Assembly: GCF_021134715.1 (NCBI RefSeq)
Contig: NC_060026.1
Location: 4,402,001 to 4,466,000, forward strand
Origin: Daphnia pulex
Lineage: Eukaryota > Arthropoda > Branchiopoda > Diplostraca > Daphniidae
Direction: 5' to 3'
DNA: 64,000 bases
Shown here: positions 24,371-34,092 of the stretch, in pieces
Layout of the letters: the number at the start of each line of letters is the position of its first letter
Numbering within the stretch: the first letter of the stretch is position 1
Translations under genes and position numbers: made by a program
The notes under the pieces: generated by a model
What the model was told of the DNA's origin: nothing
The model's database searches: none
The model's input: only the letters and a program-made list of their open reading frames with translations

Positions 24371-24378
24371 TATCGATA
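24371..24378. promoter_or_regulatory. TATCGATA (DRE-like) site upstream of the oxygenase-like gene
   Basis: A perfect match to the insect DNA-replication-related element bound by DREF, about 290 bp upstream of the first visible coding exon on the minus strand, in a GC-richer patch (24,340-24,480). Use in this organism is inferred. Confidence 0.35.
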
Positions 24379-24579
24379 TCCAGACAGACAAACCCCCTTG
24401 CCCGCTGCCGATTGTCGTTTCCAGTTTAATGGCCGCGCACGATGACTCGATGAGTCTGCCTTTTGTACTACTACAGCGCCGCTGACGAGGAACATCACAA
24501 TCAATTTTCCCGCTTTATTCAATTTTTTTATAATTAGAAGATTAAGTAAATACAAAACACACTGCAGTGACTGCACCAT

Positions 24580-25164
24580 GAATATACTAATGAATTAAAT
24601 CTTGCTATTACTTATTCTTTTAAATAAATTAGGGAAAAAAAAAAATAATTCCGAGATACAAGAGAAGCAATCATGTAAAACATTCACTTGTTTTATTTGT
24701 TTCTGGATCAGTAATTACACTTTTTGTACTCACTCTGGCCAGCTGTGTTTGAAGGGATGGCCGTGTTAATAATATAAAAATAAATTCAGAAAACGAAAAT
24801 AATTATAAGACAAGAATCACAACGACAAACGACATTATGAATGCGAGAGGAAAAAAATATAAATGTGAAAGGGTAGGGATGGGTGAGGAAAAATACAAGT
24901 TGAGTTGCAAAATGACTTGTAACAACAGAAAAGGGAAAAAAACGCAAGGAAAGAAGAAGTTCAGTTTACAGCACGATGGATATGGAACCGAAGGCAGCGG
25001 CCAACACGAAGGCCAAGTCGGACTGAACAGCGACGGAAATTAACACCTGTCCAACATCAACAATAAAAGAGTAGCATGTGCGATCAGTATAGCATTATTC
25101 CATTTTTGGTAGATGATTGATCTTCTCATGGCTGAATACAGACAATAATAACACGTTGGAAGAA
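24580..25164. other. Intergenic DNA, no supported gene
   Basis: A-rich. A 68-codon Lys-rich frame at 24,837-25,043 begins with a real ATG but is low complexity and resembles nothing I know. Confidence 0.3.
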
Positions 25165-25427
25165 GGGGAATTCATTCGCACCAAACAATTTCTTAATTCC
25201 TACCACTGAAATGCCAACGAAAGAAACCCCAACGACTGAAGGTTCCGACCACTGAAGCCCTGACGACAACTACTCCAACTAAAACAATTTCGACGACTAA
25301 TAACGACACAAACACTAAACTTTTGTTGTACATTAACTGTAGTCTTGTTGCTCTGATCGTGATGATCCTGATCATCGGATGCATCTACATGGTCATCGCC
25401 AAGAATTCACGCAAGTCAGTCAATTAA
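25165..25427 (+). pseudogene. C-terminal part of a Thr-rich (mucin-like) single-pass membrane protein, frameshifted
   Basis: The plus strand encodes Thr/Pro/Glu-rich sequence (PTTEMPTKETPTTE), then after a single-base frame change near 25,240 more Thr-rich sequence (LTTTTPTKTISTT), followed by a hydrophobic segment CSLVALIVMILIIGCIYMVIA and a short basic tail KNSRKSVN ending at TAA 25,425-25,427. This is the layout of a mucin-like ectodomain with one membrane helix and a tiny cytoplasmic tail. The frame change (one extra base around GAAGGTTCC) suggests a pseudogene or a sequencing error. No upstream exon is identified; Copia copies flank it on both sides. Confidence 0.5.
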
Positions 25428-26345
25428 CAGCGTCCATTAACTTCAATATCTCAACAAGTTCAATTACCTTATGTCTGATGTTCCTGAATAATGCAGGCGT
25501 AGTAGAGAATCTTTGGCGTACGTAAGAAAGATGTTGTTTGTTAACATAACACATGATTTCCAATTCCAATGTTAATATCTAAAATCTAAAATCATATATA
25601 GAATTCGATACTTACATTTAAGCAAACCAATCGACAATATTAAGTGTTTTGAAAAAAATTTAAAAAAAGAAAGAAATTAGTTGACTTATCGAAAAGCTGA
25701 TTAGCCCATTAACATCAGTGGCTCGGTATGCACAAGATCCAGATAACATCCTTTTGCCGCAATGAAACTTCTCATCATCCCAGATAATCTCGGCGTTTGT
25801 AAACACACCGCGGAGTAGTGATTGACACATAGTAGCCAACAGAGCAATCACGTTCCTACTGTGTGAGTGATGTCCATTTGTCCACACCCTTAAGCGCTCA
25901 GCTGGTTTTCCTATTGACAAAAAAGAGTCCGGAAAAAGATTATCATATAACTTTGGTCTCGGTCCTACTTGACATTTCATCTTGTATATCGCTACATCCA
26001 ACAACCAAACTCGGCGACATAGACCTGAAATAAATGTCAAACTTTAAAAAAAAACCGTATAAATGAAATGTAGAAAAGTTTTCTGTATTCCCGAAAAAAA
26101 GAAAAATGTAGAAAAATTTCCGCTACGGCGCGATAAAAAAGCCAATGATTCCCGACTTTTCAAACCAAGGATCGCAACTGGGTTCTCATTAACACACCAA
26201 ATTAAACGGAATGAAACATAAGACACAAGAAACACAAGATATTTTTCAACCAACTTTCCGAATAGAAAAAAAAAGTTAAAAATTCAAACATGAAATGTTA
26301 ATTCATACTGAAAAGTTTTTACCGATTCGAATTGAAGAGATAAGA
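25428..26345. other. Intergenic DNA before Copia copy 2
   Basis: AT-rich at both ends. The minus-strand block 25,690-26,040 has a moderately coding-like frame (RVWTNGHHSHSRNVIALLATM) without an ATG or recognisable domain; it could be an exon. Confidence 0.3.
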
Positions 26346-27673
26346 TCACACCTGATATGGCTCACTCCGTCTGGAATCCCCTCACGAGCAGATACCAGCA
26401 GAACACCGTCGAGAGGAGACAATCTCTACAGCAGGACTTCCTGAACTATCGTTTTAAGTCGGAGCACACCGTGAGGTACCACATCGAAGCGATCAAGCTA
26501 CTAGTCCAGCAATTTAAGGACGCCGGGGGCCTCGCCAACGACGACGGAACGTGCAACACAATAATCACGTCTCTTCCGCCCAGCTACAACAACTACCTCA
26601 CCGCCTAGGAGAGCTCACCCATTCTAGAGAGGACCCTCGCCAACCTAGTGACTAAACTCGACAGAGAAGAGCGTAGGAAGTCCAACTGCAACGGTGGAGA
26701 GCTAAGTGCTGACGACAAGGCCTACTTCGGATTCTCACCCATATCCACTGGAGCTGGAAGGTCGATCCCACCGACGTATCAAAGATCCGAAAACAGACCG
26801 AGTCCCTATCCTAAGACGGGCAGAGGACGCGGACGCAACGTCAGGTTTGCCGCATCAAACGGGAGGCCTCGAACAACCACACGCTGCACCTTCTGCAACA
26901 TAATCGGCCATGATGAGGAGACATGTAACCACAAGACCAATGGGGCACCTCTCTGCAGCTACTGCAATATTGTCGGACATGACGTGGAGGTGAGCTACCG
27001 CAAAACTCAAGATGGCGAAAAGGCAATCGTCGCCGAACCACAAATTGACTCAGAGAATCAAAACTCTGCCTACGCAGCGGTACTTCCATCATCTGGATCA
27101 CGATCAAGCACCGACTTCTTCCTAGGCTCTGGCACGACTCAGTACATCTCGGACCAAAAATGGCTGTTTAAAAACCTCAGGACCTTCCCAATCGGATCAA
27201 GATGGATCGCAGGAATCGTTCAAACGAAGGTACACGTACTAGGCGAAGGTTACATGCATGTACTGACATCTGTTAACGGGCTAACCAAAAGCCGCACGAT
27301 CCATGGTGTCCTGTACGCCCCAAACATCGGCATAAACTTGGTATCCATCGGTGCCATTACCAACAACGGCGCAGAAATCCACTTCACCGGCTCCCAAGCC
27401 CTCATTGTTCGAAACGGAGCCATAGAGATGACCGCAGAACGCGTTGGAAGGACTTTATACCTCCTGAACATCTTCGTCGTGACAAACGATGTCGCATCAA
27501 TCGCCCGACCTATCGAGAGCTCAATTCAGGAGTGGCACCAACGCCTGGCTCTCACATCAGCTATCGAACCATTATTAAGATGGCAGAAAGCGGGGCTGTG
27601 GACGACCTCAATCTGCAACCGGGGACTCAACCTCCGCTGGCACGTTGGCATGAGTGCGCGGTCGGAAAAATGA
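26346..27673 (+). pseudogene. Copia gag and protease region, copy 2
   Basis: Same architecture as copy 1: TAG after NNYLTA at 26,606-26,608, first knuckle CTFCNIIGHDEETC intact, second knuckle with Ser for Cys, protease LGSG instead of LDSG, and the same CT duplication near 27,550. Substitutions against copy 1 include Ser to Pro in VWN(S/P)LT and Tyr to Asp in the first knuckle. Confidence 0.85.
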
Positions 27674-28829
27674 AACGTCTCGTCTTCCTCACCAGCTCCA
27701 CTCCACAAGCCACCCGCATCGGCTCCCTCATCCACAGCGACGTCTGCGTACCAATGCAGGTATTTAGCATAGGCGGCGCACTTTACTATGCGCTTTTACA
27801 AGACGACTCCAGTGGATTCCGCGTTGTACGCTTAATCAATCAAAAGTCCGAGGTCGCCGCCTGCTTCAAAGACTTTGACAGCCTACTGCACGCTCAAACG
27901 GGCCAACTGGTTTCCGTGCTCCGCTCTGACAATGAAGGGGAGTACGAGGATCACGAACTTCAGGCCTGGCTAAGAAAGAAGGGAATCCGCCACGAAACAT
28001 CCTTCCGACATACACCTCAACAGAACGGCGTCGCGGAGAGAGATAACAGAACCCTGATGGAAGGCGCGCGGACTCTCATCCACTCCAACCGAAATCTCCC
28101 GCTGACTCTTTGGGCAGAAGCAGTCAGCTGCTTTACACACACGCTAACCGTACCCTCTCCAGCACACACTCCAACAAAACCCCGTACGAGGCCTTGTATG
28201 GCAAGAAACCCAACCTCTCTAATCTCCGTATATTCGGCTCCGAGTTCTACACTCTGATACCGAAAGAGATCAGAAGGAAACTTGATCCGAAGGGCCTACT
28301 GTGCTACTTCGTTGGCAACTCGGACACTCAAAAGAGCGACCGCTACTGGAACGCACTCACTGGAAAGGTGAATACCAGCCGCGACGTCACTCCGAGCCGC
28401 CACCACTACGAAAGGGGCCTTCCTCAAGAGGACCGGCAGAACGGCCTCGATGTCTTCCCAACAAATGAACCACCGGCACCTTCGACGCCGGAAGTACCGA
28501 CACGACAAAGCAAATCAACGGACTTCAGAGAAAACCGAATCGTTATCGAGAAACACCCGAACTTCCCCTCTCTGCAGCCAATACCGTTAGTCAACGAAAT
28601 TCGGCGATCCGCTCGAGTCAAGGCTCGTATCGAGAAAGAACTCAACAGCGACACGGCCGCCTCAGCACTCACCTTCAACGAACCGGATCAGTACCGCGAT
28701 GCAATGGCAAGCGACGACGCCCCATTTTGGTCTGCAGCTGTAGACAGGGAGATCAATTCTCTAATCAAAAATCGAACCTGGACAATAGTGAGACTTCCCC
28801 CGAATCACTCCGTCATCAGAAGCCGATAG
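27532..28829 (+). pseudogene. Copia integrase region, copy 2
   Basis: Carries the same D,D-35-E motifs and the same frameshift after LWAEAV as copy 1. It has CGA where copy 1 has the extra TGA, so the frame runs on to the shared TAG at 28,827-28,829. This shows that the shared stop is older than the copy-1 stop. Confidence 0.85.
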
Positions 28830-29705
28830 ACATTTAAGTTCAAACCAGGATACGGTCAGCAAGAGGACATTTACAAAGCCCGCTTTGTTGCGAAAGGCTT
28901 CTCCAAGGTACCTGGACTGGACTTCAACGAGGATGAGATCTACTCTCCGGTCATCAAACATGACTCGCTCAGGATCATTCTCTCCATCGCAGCGTCCCTG
29001 GACCTTGAGCTTCATCAGCTAGACATGAAAACCGCATTCCTCTACGGTGATCTGGAGGAAGAGTTGTATGTGCAGCAGCCAGAAGACTTTGTTAAGCCAA
29101 GGGAAGAAAATCTGGTCTTCCGCCTCCACAAGCCGCTGTACGGCCTACGGCAGTCACCACGGAAGTGGAACGAGAAATTCGATTCATTCCTTACTAAGTT
29201 CGGCCTGGTCCGCTCAGACGTGGACCCCTGCATCTACTACAGTCGCAGCGACGACCCGAACGACTTCATCGTAATAGGGATCTGGGTCGATGACGGCCTG
29301 ATCGCAAGCAGGTCGACGACAAAGGTACGAGCCATTATTGAATTTCTCAAAACACACTTCGAGATGACTTCCGGCCCAGCCAACAGCTTCATCGGCCTCG
29401 AAGTCTCAAGAGACCGACCCAACAAGACGATCTACGTGACTCAATCCCGCTACATCCAGGTCCTTCTGAAAAGTTTCAGGATGACAAACTGCAATCCATC
29501 AAGGATCCCAGCTGACCCTTTCTCACGCCTCACCAGGACACCAGCTACAGACAGTCCCAAAGGCAACACCGAGTCAACGCAATATCGAGCACTTATCGGT
29601 GGTTTGCTGTACGCAATGGGTATTACCCGCCCCAACATCGCCTTTGCTGTCATTGCAGCATCTCGCCACTGTCAGATCCCTTCCCTGTCAGACTTTTTGG
29701 TCTAA
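28830..29705 (+). pseudogene. Copia reverse transcriptase region, copy 2
   Basis: LDMKTAFLYGDLEEELYVQQ and GIWVDDGLIAS are conserved, and the sequence breaks off at the same SRHCQIPS point before RNase H. A TAA soon after the junction (29,703-29,705) replaces the Glu codon seen in copy 1. Confidence 0.85.
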
Positions 29706-30047
29706 AAAATTGGTTCTTTCAAGAATGAAATTCTTGATATTTCCATCAATTTTCCTTCAATGACAATTGATGGAGCTGCGAATTGCTTCCATTTTGCAGA
29801 AACAAAAGTCCTGGAACCCAAATTTATTTGTAGAAAACCAGGATTTTACTTATAGGACCACGACGACACGACACGTTTTCCACATGGCAGCACCAACCAC
29901 TGGTAAGTTGAAATATTTTGACTTGTCCACGGCCCTGGAAACTACAACTGATCATATTGTACAGCTCCAGTTGGTGTCTGTCCCTGCCCACCCGGGCCCG
30001 TAACCCGACACCAGAAACCAGATTATGATCCCCATTTATCCAGTTGA
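29688..30047 (+). other. Host-like fragment fused to copy 2; spliced 33-codon frame
   Basis: The same fused segment as in copy 1, but here the downstream DNA continues differently after 30,008. ATG at 29,884, intron 29,903-29,964 (GTAAGT...TTGTACAG) and a second part running to TGA at 30,045-30,047 give a Pro/Cys-rich 33-aa frame (MAAPTTAPVGVCPCPPGP...). In copy 1 the sequence diverges at the end of this frame. It may be the 5' end of an unknown gene, and translation is unproven. Confidence 0.4.
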
Positions 30048-30109
30048 AATACCGGGGCATTAACCCAAGATGTACGGAAACTGGTAGAGAAGCAGCCTCA
30101 GAACTGGCT

Positions 30110-30123
30110 GGCTGGCTGGCTGC
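30110..30123 (+). repeat. (GGCT)n short tandem repeat
   Basis: GGCTGGCTGGCTGGCTG just downstream of copy 2. Confidence 0.7.
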
Positions 30124-30233
30124 TGTTGTCCCACCGGGTTAACCGCCATTGGAAGAGGTCATTTGACATGACATTTTTCTACGTGGTTGCTCAGCGAATG
30201 GACACTCTTCGCCGTCAAGTATTTTTTATTTAG

Positions 30234-30514
30234 GCCAGCCAAGATTGGTTGAGGTTGACCTTGACGGTTTTGCTGCTGAGGTGGGGGCCATAGTTCTCGA
30301 AGGGGAATCCAAATTCCTTAAAGCAACGTTCGGCCTCATATGTGTTGTCGCGGTCAGGTATTTGGGGTGGCCCCTGCTTAAGCCCGCTTTACATAAATTG
30401 TGGGGTTGGGTAAATGGTTTGTGCTGCAATGCCCCTCCCAAACTCTCTTCGCAGAAGCTGCTCATAGAGCAAGTGACGCAAATAAACAAGTCGTTGAAAA
30501 AACCTAGATCGTAA
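30234..30514 (+). CDS. Possible 3' exon of a small membrane protein
   Basis: After an acceptor-like ATTTAG at 30,228-30,233 the frame is open to TAA at 30,512-30,514, about 92 aa. It has a hydrophobic stretch ATFGLICVVAVRYLGWPLL, an amphipathic Trp-containing part (PALHKLWGWVN), CC, and a basic C-terminus with KLLIEQVTQINKSLKKPRS, which could form a short helix. There is no ATG at the 5' end, so an upstream exon is needed. The layout resembles the minus-strand small proteins at 33.5-34.5 kb. Function is unknown. Confidence 0.35.
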
Positions 30515-30571
30515 AAGAGGCTCAGAACATCATATTAGCTGGAGTGCCTGTAAATCACGTTCATAGTTTCA

Positions 30572-30984
30572 AGTTTTACATGGCTGACTCGTAGTCAGTG
30601 AAGGTGGGTACTCTGCTAGAGTAGTGAATGAAGACGCGCTGGGTTGCGCAAAAACTCGAAAGGAAAAGGATAAAGTTAAAACGGCAGAAATGAAGCCAGA
30701 GGAAAAAATTGCTGGACCTAGTCAGACTGAATATTAATCTGAAAGTGAAAAAAGGAAGAATCTTAAAGCTAGATCTAAAAAAGGAGCTCAAAAGATCAAA
30801 TGAGCAAGACTGCCCAGAAAACGCGTCCAAAATTTTTAGTTTTATGTGGCTGACTCGAAGACTAAGCCGGCTAGACAGGGGGACTGCGCAGTACGCATAC
30901 CCACGGGAGAGTGGTCAGTGTTCAGTGAAAGTCTGCTAGAATATGGAATGAAAACGTGCAGGGTTGCCGCAAAAACTCAAAAGC
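30572..30984 (+). repeat. Pair of diverged direct repeats
   Basis: AGTTTTACATGGCTGACTCG at 30,572 matches AGTTTTATGTGGCTGACTCG at 30,838. Both are followed by GTCAGTG, CTGCTAGA.TA...GAATGAA.ACG and GGGTTGC.GCAAAAACTC. The second unit carries extra sequence in the middle. Confidence 0.65.
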
Positions 30985-31447
30985 CCTATTTTTATTTTGC
31001 ACTCTAAATATGTCCAGTAGAGGGCATCAGAGATATTTCAAAAATTGCGACATAAATGCCATATAGAGATGAATATGTTATTATAAATATATATATATAC
31101 ATAAGACAGAAAAGCAAGCTTATCAGCTCGCCGAAGGGATAGTCGTAAGCCAAATGAAAACTGTCTTAAATGAAAAATTCAGGGCCTGTTGTTAAGTCAG
31201 ACTTATTCAAAATTCAAACTTTTCTTCACAGACTGTTTGGTCTTAAAACGGGATTTTAAATTCACAGTTCGATATCCTTGCAAGTTATTTACGGTTATTT
31301 TGCTCAAGTCATATTTTCCTATTTTTACACATAAAGTTCAATGATTCAAAAAAACATCTTTTAGTTTAAAAACTGCAAAACTTAAATACAAATCTGGTTG
31401 CGTCATGGTTGGGTCATCAAAGATTGCGCCATCACGGTGATGCTATA

Positions 31448-31511
31448 GACATCTGGTGGTGATTTATTTTGACCTAAAGTGAAAAAGTTGTAGTCGCAAC
31501 CACCAGATGTC
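31448..31511. repeat. 13-bp perfect inverted repeat at the start of the 221-bp repeat
   Basis: GACATCTGGTGGT at 31,448-31,460 pairs with ACCACCAGATGTC at 31,499-31,511. Confidence 0.85.
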
Positions 31512-31860
31512 ACTAGTCGTAAAACAATTATTTTATAAGTTTTTCATTAATTACCGGAAAACTAATTCAGTAAATAAAATGATTTTTGTTCTGGTCGCAC
31601 CGCATATTTTTCGTCTAATTTTCAAGACCAAAAAGTAAAAAAAGTAAAGGTAACCCAAAACATGGGAAGCTATAATGGAAAGTGGAATTTAGACCTAAGG
31701 GGAAAGAGATGTAGTCGCAACCGCAAGATGTCACTAGTCGTAAAAAAATTATTTTTGCAGTTTTTCATTAATTACGGGAAAACTAATTAAGTAAATGAAA
31801 TTATTTTTGTTCTGGTCGCACCGCAGATTTTTTTTGTAATTTTTGGACCAAAAAGTCCGA
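31461..31860 (+). repeat. Tandem repeat with 221-bp period, two units
   Basis: GTAGTCGCAACC at 31,490 and 31,711; TTTTTCATTAATTAC.GG.AAAACTAATT, TTTTGTTCTGGTCGCACCGCA and GACCAAAAAGT recur in the same order. Non-coding, AT-rich. Confidence 0.8.
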
Positions 31861-32197
31861 AATCTGTCGTGAAACACCCGAGCTATGGAGCGTTACATAC
31901 ACACAGACATACAAAAAGACATGGTTTTTTTTCTGCGTATGCGATTATTAGCTTCGCCCTTCGGGCTCGCAAAAAACCTGGGAAATGTGGCAAGAACAAA
32001 AAATGGTTAATAGAAATGGTTAATGATCGTCCTTATGTACAGTACCTACCTAAAGTTTGGGAACAGGCGAGAGAACATTATGGAAAAAGGCGTTTTTCAC
32101 GGCGTTCCCAAAAATCCATTTGTCTTTGGATTTCGTTGAATTTTTTTTTGTCGTAGCCATTATAGGTAGCATTACGCTGATTTTTTTAATTTTACAT

Positions 32198-32366
32198 TTA
32201 CGCTGAAGTTTGGGGCACTTTGAACTTTTTTTGAACTCTTTCTACCATCACATCTCTCATTTCACACAGCAGCGTCTGCCGCTGCACGAGCACCTGCTCA
32301 ACTATTGAGATATTGGGTTGAGCAGCTGCAGCAGCTGAACTTGAGTCATCGGGTTTTTTAGAGTCT
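32198..32366 (-). CDS. Possible last exon of a small protein
   Basis: After an acceptor TTTTTCCAG (minus strand) the frame reads SKKPDDSSSAAAAAQPNISI, then a charged helical segment (VEQVLVQRQTLLCEMRDVMVE) and KKFKVPQTSA to a stop at 32,198-32,200. Composition is coding-like. The preceding ATG frame (32,512) does not join it in phase with the donors I can see, so the upstream exon is unresolved. Confidence 0.35.
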
Positions 32367-32737
32367 GGAAAAACAGAAAAAAAGTTATTTAAATATAAAT
32401 AAATATTTACAGTGTTCTTAAATAATACCCAGATAGGAATTTTTGTCCCAAGGCGGGACCAAAGCCGTGCGGCTGGTGCGGTGGGCACAGGGGAATCTCT
32501 AAGATGTCCCATTGCGAGCCCTTATTTGAATACGTTACTCATTTTTCATCTTGTCGGATACGTCATTTTTTACTCCCTCTCGTATAAGTCTCTGATGCGT
32601 CCCGTTTTTATTTTTTGGCTCCTTCTCGACACTTAGAAAATTTCGGAGAAACTGTCTTTGTCTTTTCGCGGCAAAGTTTGATTCTAAAATCTTATAATAA
32701 CCTTTATCTTCACGCTTGAAAACATGAATTCGTGGCC

Positions 32738-32800
32738 CATCTGTATAGTACTGGCTTCTCACCACGACGATCCGGGTTCGATTCCCGGTTCAAGCTACGT
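32738..32800 (+). other. tRNA-derived (SINE-like) sequence
   Basis: A perfect T-arm, CCGGGTTCGATTCCCGG, preceded by CTTCTCACCACGACGAT (anticodon-arm-like) and an A-box-like ATCTGTATAGTACTGG. The acceptor stem does not close, so a SINE head or decayed tRNA is more likely than a working tRNA gene. Confidence 0.5.
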
Positions 32801-33513
32801 ATTTCTTCAAAATTTCTGTTAGTACGCAGTCGGATTGTGCCCGGTAACCCTTTGCATACTTTGACAAATAAACTTGTCGTTTTTCATTACTTCTTTAATT
32901 AAATGATGGGATAGGAAAAAAATAGGAAATGATTAATAATCGCCAATGAAATGATTTCATTGACGTCACGACATTCGGTCAAAATTGACTTGCATGAAAC
33001 GTGATTCAAAGCAACATTACGATAACTTTGAATTTTTCCCGCTTTATGGTGCAGGATTTGGACAGCTTTTTCCTTTTCTTGTCACTTGTCGAAATATTGA
33101 CGGTGAGCCTAGGGCCTAAGGCCTAAGGCTATTGCAATGCGGTTATTCGTTTTTACCCGCAAAGGAAATTTCAGACAGCCTGTCTGGTTTCATTCATGAT
33201 TTTTTTTGGGGGAAAGGCATGACCGGTGGCTAAATGAGCTTATTACTCCTATTTCTTTCTTCCCACCTTTCGCTTTGTTCCTAGCCCCCCAAAATTAGTA
33301 CCAAAAGTGAAACATAGTTTCCCGCAATGTGGGTAGGTGGCTTTCAAAATAAAATCGGTGTTCGGATTTTTTTGGACCATACTGTATGTATGGTATGGTA
33401 CATGTACATGTAGTGGGCACATGTACACATACGTGAATCACAAAAAAATTATTACCAGTCGTTGAAGAGTCACAGAAGTCACAGAGGTTTCTCACAAGAG
33501 AAACAAATTCAAT
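32801..33513. other. Intergenic DNA
   Basis: No coding frame. Three GGCCTAA units at about 33,111-33,128 and a short palindromic GTACATGTACATGT stretch near 33,400 are the only patterns. Confidence 0.35.
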
Positions 33514-33581
33514 TCAGTGATGAGAGAGAAAAAGCGAATTGATTCTGAGAGAGAAAAAGCGAATTATGAAAGAACTGAAAA

Positions 33582-34002
33582 TTAATCTCCTGTAGTGCTC
33601 GGAGAAACAGTGGTTACAGCGTACACCAGTTGCTGGCCCACCAGCTTCGTCCGAAGAACTGTAATCACGTGCCCCTTCCTCATCATGCGGATGTTTCGAA
33701 GACTTCTTGTTACCTGCACGAGACAAGATTTTAATAAGGAAATTTGAATAAGGAGGCCTACCCTTGGATTGACTAGGCCAGTCCCACTCCTCACGTAAGT
33801 TGTATTGAAGTGGTGGCCAAAGGGTAATTTTGGCTACCGCAACAGTTGCCAATCCAAAAACCCCTTCAGCCATGTACAGGCCCCAGTTTGAAATTTGGTG
33901 ATAAAAATCATCACCTTCCGATAGCTGGGACACTTGATAAATCGGGATCAATAAATTTGTATTCCATCCTAAATCTATAAATATCTCAATCTTGGTACAC
34001 AT
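33582..34002 (-). CDS. Small membrane-associated protein, two exons
   Basis: ATG at 34,002. Exon 1 encodes about 85 aa including GLYMAEGVFGLATVAVAKIT, a probable membrane helix, then LWPPLQYNLREEWDWPSQSK. A 48-nt intron with donor AAGG|GTAGGC and acceptor TCGTGCAG follows. The joined frame continues with a hydrophilic Lys/His/Asp/Ser-rich tail containing CNHC, and the stop lies at or beyond 33,514. A different acceptor would instead end the protein at TAA 33,582-33,584 with a basic tail (VTRSLRNIRMMRKGHVI). I cannot decide between them. The intron length is a multiple of three, so retention would also stay open. It lies 90 nt downstream of the next small membrane-protein gene on the same strand. 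Confidence 0.45.
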
Positions 34003-34092
34003 AATAGAAAAGGTGAAAAGAAACAAGAGAGTGGAAATTTTTGTATTAATAGTAAACCACTAATGTAATAAAAACTTAATGTTCAATCTTGA

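Larger units (their letters stand above)
26346..29687 (+). mobile_element. Copia-type retrotransposon remnant, copy 2
   Basis: Nearly identical to copy 1 from 26,346, where identity starts abruptly at TCACACCTGATATGG. The first about 110 bp of copy 1 gag are absent. It differs by scattered substitutions and a 9-bp deletion in the basic linker (three residues fewer). It shares the inactivating lesions of copy 1 and also lacks LTRs and RNase H. Confidence 0.9.

Noticed and set aside
18249..30008. The two Copia copies as LTRs of one very large element
   Set aside because: They are internal coding sequence (gag to RT), not LTRs, and lie in direct orientation with host-like genes between them.
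33111..33128. GGCCTAA units as a telomere-like repeat
   Set aside because: Only three units and not the arthropod TTAGG sequence.
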